Assembly (NCBI GenBank): GCA_030647175.1
Contig: JAUSJU010000006.1
Span: forward strand, 1 to 14,355
Direction of reading: 5' to 3'
Origin: a bacterium
GTDB taxonomy: Bacteria > Patescibacteriota > Minisyncoccia > Minisyncoccales > UBA10102
Length of the DNA stretch: 14,355 bases
Shown: positions 6,771 through 13,140 of the stretch, piece after piece
How positions within the stretch are numbered: position 1 is the first letter of the stretch
Layout of the letters: each line of letters starts with the position of its first letter
Notes under the pieces: generated by a model
The model's database searches: none
Seen by the model: the letters and a program-made list of their open reading frames with translations, nothing else
Told to the model about the DNA's origin: nothing
Position numbers and translations under genes: made by a program

Positions 6771-7211
6771 ATGGAAAATACATCAACGTTATCTTCTGCA
6801 ATAGGAAATCCTTCAGTAAAATTTTCTGGAGCAGGGAACACTAAAGAAAAAAAAATATACGGACTCGAATTAGTTCTAGAGTTATTTGACTGTGATTTGG
6901 AGAAGCTGACATCAATCGGGCGCGTGGAAGAATTTCTTGATAAGCTTGAGAAAGAAGGAGGACTGACGCGATATGGCGCTCCTCTCATCAAGCGTTTCAT
7001 GGGAGGAGGACATTTTGGAGAAGGATACTCGTTTCTGCAATTCCTTTCATCGTCTTCCATCTCAGGCCACTACATTGAACCAGATCGAATCGCATTCATC
7101 AATGTGTTTTCTTGCAGCATGTTTGATCACAAGAAAGTCACGCAGTTCTGCACCAAGTATTTTGACGCTAAAAAAGTGAAGGCGACGCCTATCATCCATA
7201 AAGATATCTAG
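6771..7211 (+). CDS. speD: SpeD-family pyruvoyl-dependent decarboxylase (AdoMet decarboxylase homologue; possibly arginine/ornithine decarboxylase)
   Basis: 146 residues. The family is made as a proenzyme that cleaves itself at a serine to create a pyruvoyl cofactor. Aligned by eye to bacterial SpeD, Ser95 in SSSSISGH is the cleavage serine, His100 the processing histidine (five residues on) and Cys115 in FSCSMF the catalytic cysteine (15 after the His), the same spacing as Ser63/His68/Cys83 of the Thermotoga enzyme as I recall it. The usual Glu before the cleavage serine is Ser94. The family's HTWPE segment, which helps bind AdoMet, reads HYIEP. N-terminal YGLELVLELFDCD (30-42) matches the first SpeD strand, with GLE where GRH is usual, after about 29 extra residues. 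AAGGA lies 7 nt upstream of the start. The next genes are DHS-like and agmatinase, with no spermidine synthase. I infer that arginine (or ornithine) is a better candidate substrate than AdoMet. Family certain, substrate not. Confidence 0.85.
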   Translation: MENTSTLSSAIGNPSVKFSGAGNTKEKKIYGLELVLELFDCDLEKLTSIGRVEEFLDKLEKEGGLTRYGAPLIKRFMGGGHFGEGYSFLQFLSSSSISGHYIEPDRIAFINVFSCSMFDHKKVTQFCTKYFDAKKVKATPIIHKDI

Positions 7212-7217
7212 AGCAAT

Positions 7218-8285
7218 ATGGCGAGCTCATTCCTGAAGGAGAAGGTGAGGGCGATCGAGGTGACGAAAAAGAGCGTATCAGAATTGCTGGATGCGATGGC
7301 AGACACGGGCTTTCAGGGAAGAAGGCTCGGAGAAGCGGTGCGGACGTGGGAGAAGATGATCAAAGACCCGAGGTGCACCATCCTTATGGGATACGCAGCG
7401 TCTTTGAGTACAACGGGCCAATGGAAGCTCGTGAACTGGTTGTTGAAGAACCGGTATATTGACGTGTTGGTTGCAACAGGAGCGAATCTTTCAGAAGATA
7501 TCGTGGAAGCGATGGGGTATAGCTATTGGAAAGGATCTCATCTTGCGAATGATCAGGCGCTTCTCCGCGAGGATATCAACCGCTACTACGATGTGTACGG
7601 CGACGAGGTGGATTATATGAAAATGACCGAGATGATCGCCGATTTCATGATGAAAGAGCTTGAAGAAAATGTTCCATACTCTTCTCGTGAGATTCTCTAT
7701 CGGTTCGGATTGTGGCTGGAGAAAAAAGGCATTCACAGCATCGTAGCTACCGCAGCAAAATACAACGTGCCCGTGTTTTGTCCTGCGATCGTAGACAGTC
7801 CGTACGGAGACGCAGGACTCATCGCAAAGTCTAAAGGATTCAATCTCGTGATAGACAATATGAAAGATTACATTGAGTTCATGTCCTTAGGGAAGAAGAT
7901 CAAGGATTCCGGAGTAATCTACATTGGAGGAGGAGTTCCGAAAGATTTTATCCAGTTGCTTGCGGTAACCGCAGATCTTCTGTATCCGGGGAAAGTGATT
8001 CCAGGGAGGAAAGCCGCGATCTCTAAAGCGAAACGAGGAAAGAAAGCTGAAACGTACTACCCTCATCGGTATGCGATCCAGATCACCACCGACTCTCCTC
8101 AATGGGGAAGTCTTTCTGGGTGTACGTTTGAAGAAGCGATGTCGTGGGGAAAAGAGGCTCCCGACGCTCCCAAGATCCAGGTATACTGCGATGCTACCAT
8201 TGCGCTTCCTCTTGTCACTCACGCGCTTGCAGAGCGTCTCACAAAAAAGAGAAAGGGCACCGACCTTTCCTTTCTCAATAAATAA
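7218..8285 (+). CDS. Deoxyhypusine synthase-like protein (putative homospermidine synthase)
   Basis: 355 residues, NAD-dependent aminobutyl-transferase fold. Family marks: GFQGRRLGEA (31-40), VATGANL (85-91), IGGGVPKDF (236-244) in the NAD region, EAMSWGK (306-312) with Lys312 at the place of the catalytic lysine that forms the imine intermediate, and YCDATIALPL (323-332). The eukaryotic KHHI segment after the GGG turn is KDFI here, as expected for the divergent bacterial group. True DHS modifies eIF5A, which bacteria lack, so the acceptor must differ. Some bacterial and plant relatives make homospermidine from putrescine. It starts 6 nt after the SpeD-like stop and ends 12 nt before speB, with only a weak RBS, so translation is probably coupled. 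A spermidine-type product or a protein target cannot be excluded. Confidence 0.85.
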   Translation: MASSFLKEKVRAIEVTKKSVSELLDAMADTGFQGRRLGEAVRTWEKMIKDPRCTILMGYAASLSTTGQWKLVNWLLKNRYIDVLVATGANLSEDIVEAMGYSYWKGSHLANDQALLREDINRYYDVYGDEVDYMKMTEMIADFMMKELEENVPYSSREILYRFGLWLEKKGIHSIVATAAKYNVPVFCPAIVDSPYGDAGLIAKSKGFNLVIDNMKDYIEFMSLGKKIKDSGVIYIGGGVPKDFIQLLAVTADLLYPGKVIPGRKAAISKAKRGKKAETYYPHRYAIQITTDSPQWGSLSGCTFEEAMSWGKEAPDAPKIQVYCDATIALPLVTHALAERLTKKRKGTDLSFLNK

Positions 8286-8297
8286 ACAGAGTAGCTT

Positions 8298-9197
8298 ATG
8301 AATGAAAAACCTTCAGCAAAGTTTAAACTTTTTTCTTATCCCAAGCTTGAACCCCATAATTTCGGAGGGTTGGACAAGCAGGATTACGAAACGGCAAAAG
8401 TGGTAGTGGTGCCGGTTCCTTATGATTCCACCACGTACTATGGAGGAGGAACTAAGCAGGGGCCCGACGCCATCATTGAAGCCTCGCGCCACATGGAGCT
8501 CTATGATCTAGAGCAAGAAAAGGATATCAGCAAGGCGGGCATTTTTACTCTTGAATCCCTTGAGCCTTCAAAAAACTCTCCTGAGGAAACTATTGAAAGG
8601 GTAGAGAAAGTAATCTCTAAGATTCTCCGTGACGATAAGTTTCCTCTAATGTTCGGAGGGGAGCATTCATTGAGCTTGGGGCCGATACGTGCGCTTTCTA
8701 AAAAATATAAGGATCTTTCTGTGGTGCATTTTGATGCGCACACCGATCTGCGGGATGAATTTGAAGGCACAAAATTCCATCATGGGTGCGTGATGCGCAG
8801 GTCTATTGAAGAATGCAATGTTACGGTGACGCATGTGGGCATTCGATCAGTGAGCGAAGAAGAAGCGAAGTATCTCAAGAATGGCGGAAAGGAACATAAC
8901 TTTGTATTTTATGCAGAACGTGAAGAAAAGCCGGAAGATATCGTTGCAACCTTGCGAGAGAACGTCTATATTACCGTGGACGTTGATGTACTAGATTCTT
9001 CGGTGATGCCTTCTACCGGCACTCCGGAGCCCGGAGGACTTTCCTGGTACGAGACTCTCGACGTGATCCGGCAGATTGCAAAAAATAGGAAAGTGGTGGG
9101 TGCGGATCTTGTGGAGTTGGCTCCTATACCCGGCATGGTGGCCCCCGATTTTCTTGTAGCAAAGCTCGCGTACAAGATTCTGAGCTACGCGATATAG
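8298..9197 (+). CDS. speB: Agmatinase (ureohydrolase, SpeB-like)
   Basis: 299 residues, usual length for the family. It hydrolyses agmatine to putrescine and urea using two Mn ions. All metal ligands are visible: His123 in GGEHS, Asp146/His148/Asp150 in FDAHTD, and Asp228/Asp230 in VDVDVLD. STGTPEPGGLSWYE (239-252) and Glu273 in VELAP are typical, and the N-terminal VPVPYDSTTYYGGGTKQGP (38-56) fits agmatinases better than arginases. It is the third gene of the polyamine unit. Its presence next to a SpeD homologue points to agmatine as the intermediate. Alternatives in the same family (arginase, formiminoglutamase, guanidinobutyrase) are less likely but cannot be excluded by eye. Confidence 0.9.
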   Translation: MNEKPSAKFKLFSYPKLEPHNFGGLDKQDYETAKVVVVPVPYDSTTYYGGGTKQGPDAIIEASRHMELYDLEQEKDISKAGIFTLESLEPSKNSPEETIERVEKVISKILRDDKFPLMFGGEHSLSLGPIRALSKKYKDLSVVHFDAHTDLRDEFEGTKFHHGCVMRRSIEECNVTVTHVGIRSVSEEEAKYLKNGGKEHNFVFYAEREEKPEDIVATLRENVYITVDVDVLDSSVMPSTGTPEPGGLSWYETLDVIRQIAKNRKVVGADLVELAPIPGMVAPDFLVAKLAYKILSYAI

Positions 9198-9210
9198 TAA
9201 ATTCATATTG

Positions 9211-9244
9211 TTGAAGAATAAAAAAGCGCCTAGAGGGGCGCTTT
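9211..9244 (-). terminator. Intrinsic terminator of the minus-strand gene, possibly bidirectional
   Basis: Perfect 8-bp stem AAAGCGCC (9223-9230) with GGCGCTTT (9237-9244), 6-nt loop. Read on the minus strand, the stem runs into six T, then ATTCTT, a good intrinsic terminator. The stop codon of the minus-strand gene overlaps the stem base. On the plus strand only three T follow the GC part, so termination after speB would be weaker. Confidence 0.75.
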
Positions 9245-9572
9245 ATGCGGCTGTTACTTGCAACGATGGCTTCAGGAGTGCTTCCGCGTATCTTCCTGCT
9301 CTTTGCTGTAACCTGCAGGCTCTTCTGAGTATTGTTACTATCTTCCAGAATTCAGTACGATCATCTGGTGTCAGATAGCTTTTGACGTACGCTCTTCCCT
9401 GATTTTCAGGAAAGATTTCTGTCAATCTCATCTGTCCTTCTTCCAGAACAACCCTGTCACCTTCCACACAGAGAGTTGTTCCGGTCGGGAGATGAATAAG
9501 CTGTATCGTTGGGGAAGGACGAACTTTTACTCTGATAACGTCACCTTCCGGTATCGCCGAGTTACTACTCAT
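9243..9572 (-). CDS. Hypothetical protein, 109 aa
   Basis: I do not recognise this protein. The start at 9572 is set by GGAGG (9581-9577) four nt upstream; the frame is open further upstream without a better RBS. The N-terminal half (about 10-55) alternates short hydrophobic strands and turns (DVIRVKVRPS, LPTGTTLCVEGDRVVLEE). The C-terminal half (about 70-101) looks like amphipathic helices rich in Arg and Leu (EFWKIVTILRRACRLQQRAG). No signal peptide, membrane segment or metal motif is seen. It has its own promoter, strong RBS and terminator, and sits between the polyamine operon and secA on the opposite strand, which supports a real independent gene, perhaps small and regulatory. Confidence 0.75.
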   Translation of the reverse strand: MSSNSAIPEGDVIRVKVRPSPTIQLIHLPTGTTLCVEGDRVVLEEGQMRLTEIFPENQGRAYVKSYLTPDDRTEFWKIVTILRRACRLQQRAGRYAEALLKPSLQVTAA

Positions 9573-9606
9573 ATAACCTCCAAAAAATAAAAGTGGTGCT
9601 ACTGCA

Positions 9607-9634
9607 AACATACCTCGCGCACAACATTTGTCAA
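9607..9634 (-). promoter_or_regulatory. Promoter of the minus-strand 109-aa gene
   Basis: On the minus strand: TTGACA (9634-9629), 16-bp spacer, TATGTT (9612-9607, 4 of 6). Predicted start near 9600, giving a leader of about 28 nt before the ATG at 9572. It is divergent from, and about 10 bp away from, the -35 of the secA promoter, so the two may affect each other. Confidence 0.6.
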
Positions 9635-9643
9635 TACATTTCG

Positions 9644-9672
9644 TTTACAAACCCCAATTTTTAAGCAATAAT
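9644..9672 (+). promoter_or_regulatory. secA promoter, near-leaderless
   Basis: TTTACA (9644-9649), 17-bp spacer, AATAAT (9667-9672), each 5 of 6 to consensus. Predicted start about 9679, only about 3 nt before the ATG at 9682. An AGGAG (9675-9679) lies just before it, too close to that ATG for normal use. Confidence 0.5.
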
Positions 9673-9681
9673 ACAGGAGCT

Positions 9682-12096
9682 ATGTGGAATATGTTTGGAG
9701 ACGCCAACGAATCATACCTCAAGAAATTGAGGCCTCTTGTCGTTGAGATCAACGAAAAAGAAAAGGATGTAGGGAGCCTTTCAGATCAAGAATTGAAAGA
9801 GAAAACACAGATATTGAAAGACCATCTTGCTCAGGGAGAAACTCTGCAGGATCTTTTATCAGAAGCCTTCGCATTGGCAAGGGAAGCTGCAAAAAGAACT
9901 CTGGGCCAGAGGCATTTTGATGTCCAACTCATGGGAGGTATTGCTCTTCATGAAGGCAAGGTTGCTGAAATGAAGACGGGAGAAGGAAAAACGCTTGTTG
10001 CCACGCTTCCCGCATACCTCAACGCGCTTGCTGGAAAAGGAGTGCATGTGGTGACTGTGAATGATTACCTGGCGAAACGAGATGCCGTATGGATGGGACA
10101 GATCTATTTTGCTTTGGGGCTCACTACAGGATGTATCACCCATGACGCTTCATATCTCTACGACCCTTTGTATCAAGGAGAAGGAAGTAGAGACAAAGAA
10201 CGAGACATGCTGGGTTCCTTTAAGGTTGTGGAGAGTTACCTGAGGCCGGTGTCTCGCAAGGAAGCGTATGCCGCTGACATTACGTATGGTACCAACAACG
10301 AGTTCGGATTTGATTACCTGAGAGATAACATGGCGTACGACCTTAACGCTGTTTCTCAGAGAGCGCACTCCTTTGCGATCGTAGACGAAATGGATTCCAT
10401 ATTGATTGACGAGGCGAGAACCCCTCTCATCATTTCAGCTCCAGACGAAGAGAGCTCTCATTGGTATTACGACTTCGCAAAGATCATTCCCCAGATGGAT
10501 CCTGCTACAGACTACGAGATAGATGAGAAGCTTCGCGCGGTAACGTTAACAGAGCAGGGAATAGATAGAGTGGAACAACTCTTGAACTTAAAAGATATCT
10601 ATCAAGAAAAGGGAATCAAATATCTCCACCATCTAGAGCAGGCGTTGCGCGCTCAGGCTCTTTTCAAGAGAGACAAGGACTATGTGGTAAAGAGCGGGGA
10701 AGTTATCATCGTGGACGAGTTTACGGGAAGGATGCTTCCCGGAAGAAGGTATTCAGGAGGATTGCATCAGGCGTTGGAAGCGAAAGAAGGAGTGAAGGTC
10801 CAGCCGGAGTCTTTAACGCTGGCCTCGATCACCTTCCAGAATTACTTCCGCATGTATGAAAAGCTCGGGGGCATGACCGGAACCGCATTAACGTCTGCTG
10901 AAGAGTTCCACAAAGTATACAATTTGGACGTGGTATCAATCCCTACGCATAGGCCGTTGGCACGCCAAGATTTGCCAGACAGGGTGTATACCACGGTACA
11001 AGGGAAGTTCACTGCTGTTGTGCGAGAGATCAAAGAACGACACGCCAAGGGGCAGCCGGTGCTCGTTGGCACGGTATCTATTGAAAGAAATGAGCGTTTG
11101 AGCAAGCTGTTAGAAATAGAGGGAGTTCCACACCGCGTGCTCAACGCAAAGAACCATGAGCGGGAAGCAGAAACCATTGCCCAGGCAGGCAAGCTAGGGT
11201 CTGTCACTATTGCCACGAATATGGCGGGCCGAGGAGTGGACATTATTCTCGGAGGAAATCCTCCTGTTGAAGAAGATGCTTTGAGCGTACGGGAAGCAGG
11301 AGGGTTGTATGTGATCGGCACAGAAAGGCACGAAGCAAGGCGCATTGATAATCAGCTGAGAGGAAGATCTGGAAGGCAAGGAGATCCTGGATCCTCCCAG
11401 TTCTTCATTTCATTAGAAGACGACCTCATGAGGATATTCGGAGGAGAGCGGTTGAAATCCATGCTGGACAGGCTGCACGTGGAAGAAGACCAGCCCATTG
11501 AGGCAGGAATGGTTTCAAAGGCCATTGAATCTGCCCAGGCGAGGGTGGAGGGGGCGAACTTTGATATCAGAAAGCACTTGCTGGACTATGATGACGTGCT
11601 CAGCAAGCACAGGGGAGTTATCTATAAGAAGAGGAGGGCGCTTTTGGAAATGTCTCAGAGTCCTGCAGACGGTTCTCTAAGAACTTTTCTTCAGGAAATC
11701 ACAGAGAAGTTCGAGTATTCCAAGGAAGACTACGAGAAGAAGATGCAGGAACTCGGACCAGACCTCATGGTTCAGGCAGAGCGCATCGTGGGGCTCCGCG
11801 CCATTGATTCTCTCTGGCTTGAACATTTAGAGGGTATGGAGAGGATGCGGGATTCGGTGAGGTTGCGGGCATACGGCCAACAGGATCCTCTGGTGGAGTA
11901 CAAGAACGAAGGGAGAAAGATGTTCCAATCTCTTTTAGACAATATTGACGAGCTTATCGCTAATTCTTTGATGAAACTCCAGAAAGTTCCTACTCAACAG
12001 ACGCCTCAGCAAAGGCCCGTGTCTTCCCCGACGGTAGGCCGAAATGATCCATGTCCTTGCGGGAGCGGGAAGAAATATAAGAAGTGCCATGGATAA
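9682..12096 (+). CDS. secA: Protein translocase ATPase SecA
   Basis: Motor ATPase that drives unfolded preproteins through SecYEG. 804 residues, shorter than the usual 840-900. NBD1: Walker A MKTGEGKT (97-104), VTVNDYLAKRD (124-134), GTNNEFGFDYLRDN (203-216), DEMD box (235-238). Preprotein cross-linking region about 245-390; GGMTGTA (396-402). NBD2: TNMAGRGVDI (512-521), QLRGRSGRQGDPG (558-570). The C-terminal SEC-C zinc motif CPCGSGKKYKKCH has Cys791, Cys793, Cys802 and His803. NBD1 carries an extra segment about 152-190 (YLYDPLYQGEG and following). Only 48 residues separate the scaffold YKKRRALLE from LRAIDSLW, about half the number in Bacillus SecA as I recall it, so the helical wing is reduced. 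ATG 9682 is chosen because MWNMFGDANE matches the usual distance to the FG element; an ATG at 9691 is the alternative (AGGAG 11 nt upstream). It overlaps the NUDIX gene by 8 bp. Confidence 0.97.
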   Translation: MWNMFGDANESYLKKLRPLVVEINEKEKDVGSLSDQELKEKTQILKDHLAQGETLQDLLSEAFALAREAAKRTLGQRHFDVQLMGGIALHEGKVAEMKTGEGKTLVATLPAYLNALAGKGVHVVTVNDYLAKRDAVWMGQIYFALGLTTGCITHDASYLYDPLYQGEGSRDKERDMLGSFKVVESYLRPVSRKEAYAADITYGTNNEFGFDYLRDNMAYDLNAVSQRAHSFAIVDEMDSILIDEARTPLIISAPDEESSHWYYDFAKIIPQMDPATDYEIDEKLRAVTLTEQGIDRVEQLLNLKDIYQEKGIKYLHHLEQALRAQALFKRDKDYVVKSGEVIIVDEFTGRMLPGRRYSGGLHQALEAKEGVKVQPESLTLASITFQNYFRMYEKLGGMTGTALTSAEEFHKVYNLDVVSIPTHRPLARQDLPDRVYTTVQGKFTAVVREIKERHAKGQPVLVGTVSIERNERLSKLLEIEGVPHRVLNAKNHEREAETIAQAGKLGSVTIATNMAGRGVDIILGGNPPVEEDALSVREAGGLYVIGTERHEARRIDNQLRGRSGRQGDPGSSQFFISLEDDLMRIFGGERLKSMLDRLHVEEDQPIEAGMVSKAIESAQARVEGANFDIRKHLLDYDDVLSKHRGVIYKKRRALLEMSQSPADGSLRTFLQEITEKFEYSKEDYEKKMQELGPDLMVQAERIVGLRAIDSLWLEHLEGMERMRDSVRLRAYGQQDPLVEYKNEGRKMFQSLLDNIDELIANSLMKLQKVPTQQTPQQRPVSSPTVGRNDPCPCGSGKKYKKCHG

Positions 12097-12532
12097 TGCA
12101 ATTATCTTACAGGTCGGAGTAAAGGTACTGCTTCAGAATGAGAAGGGGAAGTATCTTTTGCTTCATCGTTCTTCGAGTAAATATCCAGATATTGAAGGCA
12201 AATGGGATATCGTGGGTGGCAGGATTGATCCTGGGAAGACTCTGATGGAGAATTTGAAGCGGGAAATGCAGGAAGAAACGGGATTGGAATTGGTCGGAGA
12301 GCCGATATTGATCGCGGCCCAGGATATATTGAGAGGCTCAGGCCGCCACGTGGTGCGTTTGACGTACACAGGGAAGTCTCGGGGCGAAGTTGTTCTTGAT
12401 ATGGAAGAGAACGATGAATACAAGTGGCTTGATTGGAATGAATTGATGCAGTTAGAGGATATAGATAGGTATTTCAAAGAGTTGCTTGGCAAGGCATCTT
12501 TATTGGGTAGACTAAGAGGGGAGCCACTATGA
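12089..12532 (+). CDS. NUDIX hydrolase
   Basis: 147 residues, one NUDIX domain. It probably hydrolyses a nucleoside diphosphate linked to another moiety; the substrate cannot be told from sequence. The NUDIX box is at 44-66, with REMQEETGLEL (58-68) carrying the metal-binding glutamates. The first conserved Glu of the box (GX5E) is Lys50 here (GGRIDPGKT); the catalytic REXXEE core is intact. WDIVGG (39-44) precedes it, and the C-terminal YKWLDWNELMQL (111-122) is typical. The start at 12089 lies inside the secA 3' end, 8 bp before its stop, so translation is probably coupled. The stop overlaps the next start (ATGA). Codons upstream of 12089 are open but lie over the conserved secA zinc motif, so I did not use them. 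Confidence 0.92.
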   Translation: MDNAIILQVGVKVLLQNEKGKYLLLHRSSSKYPDIEGKWDIVGGRIDPGKTLMENLKREMQEETGLELVGEPILIAAQDILRGSGRHVVRLTYTGKSRGEVVLDMEENDEYKWLDWNELMQLEDIDRYFKELLGKASLLGRLRGEPL

Positions 12533-12864
12533 GATTTCACATATTATTTCCAAGACAGAATCTGACCACCTTGATCAGAAGGTGCGGGTATTCAGCCGAT
12601 GGAACCGATGAAAAAACAGGAGAGTCGCGGTTTTTCCTTTCTTTGAGCGGGGACCGGTATCCGAGATACCATTTGTACTGCGCTTCTCAAGGGAATGAAC
12701 GGAAAGCGATCTGCAATCTCCATCTTGACCAGAAACAGCCTAGTTACGAGGGGGTTTCTGCACATAGCGGAGAGTATGAAGGATTCTTGGTAGAGTCAGA
12801 AGTGCAGCGCATCCAGGATTCCATCGCAAAAGAGAACAGTGTGCCAAGAGAGGTATACGAATAA
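12529..12864 (+). CDS. Conserved-type hypothetical protein, 111 aa
   Basis: I know no function for it. The start is supported by an AGGGGAG RBS (12517-12523) 5 nt upstream and an ATGA overlap with the NUDIX stop; its TAA overlaps the next ATG by one base. The middle looks like a compact beta-rich core: RFFLSLSGDRYPRYHLYC (34-51), ICNLHLDQKQPSYEG (61-75) and AHSGEYEGFLVESE (77-90), ending in a short helix QRIQDSIAKE. There is no signal peptide or membrane segment. The pattern resembles small uncharacterised Patescibacteria proteins I have seen, but I cannot name a family. Its tight setting between NUDIX and ASCH genes suggests a nucleotide- or RNA-related role, which is inference only. Confidence 0.8.
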   Translation: MRFHILFPRQNLTTLIRRCGYSADGTDEKTGESRFFLSLSGDRYPRYHLYCASQGNERKAICNLHLDQKQPSYEGVSAHSGEYEGFLVESEVQRIQDSIAKENSVPREVYE

Positions 12865-13133
12865 TGGCCATCATCACAAAGAAAATCTGGCCGGAATACT
12901 TTGATCTCGTAGCTTCCGGAAAAAAGAACTACGAACTCAGGCTGAATGATTTTCACATTCAGGAAGGGGATACACTCTTGCTTCAAGAATGGGATCCCAA
13001 GACCAAAGAGTACACGGGGAGAAACGTTGAGAAGAAGGTGAAGTATGTGGGAAAGTTCAAGATTGACAAACTCTTCTCCTTCTCAGAGGAAGAAGTGAAG
13101 GAGAAAGGACTGCAGGTTATCTCGCTGGAATGA
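12864..13133 (+). CDS. ASCH-superfamily protein (DUF3850-like)
   Basis: 89 residues, the full length of a single compact ASCH/DUF3850 domain. Family marks: KIWPEYFDLVASGKKNYELR (7-26), NDFHIQEGD (28-36) and LQEWDPKTKEYTGR (40-53), followed by VKYVGKF (59-65). ASCH domains share the PUA-like fold and are thought to bind RNA; the specific role of this group is not established. The start codon shares its A with the stop of the preceding gene, and GAGAGG (12848-12853) lies 10 nt upstream. It is last in the secA-led unit, 7 bp from the convergent Fur gene, with no terminator visible between them. Confidence 0.88.
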   Translation: MAIITKKIWPEYFDLVASGKKNYELRLNDFHIQEGDTLLLQEWDPKTKEYTGRNVEKKVKYVGKFKIDKLFSFSEEEVKEKGLQVISLE

Positions 13134-13140
13134 TGAATGC

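Noticed and set aside
9628..9681. Upstream TTG start that would lengthen SecA by 18 residues.
   Set aside because: The extra residues lie over the promoter, have no RBS, and do not match the SecA N-terminus.
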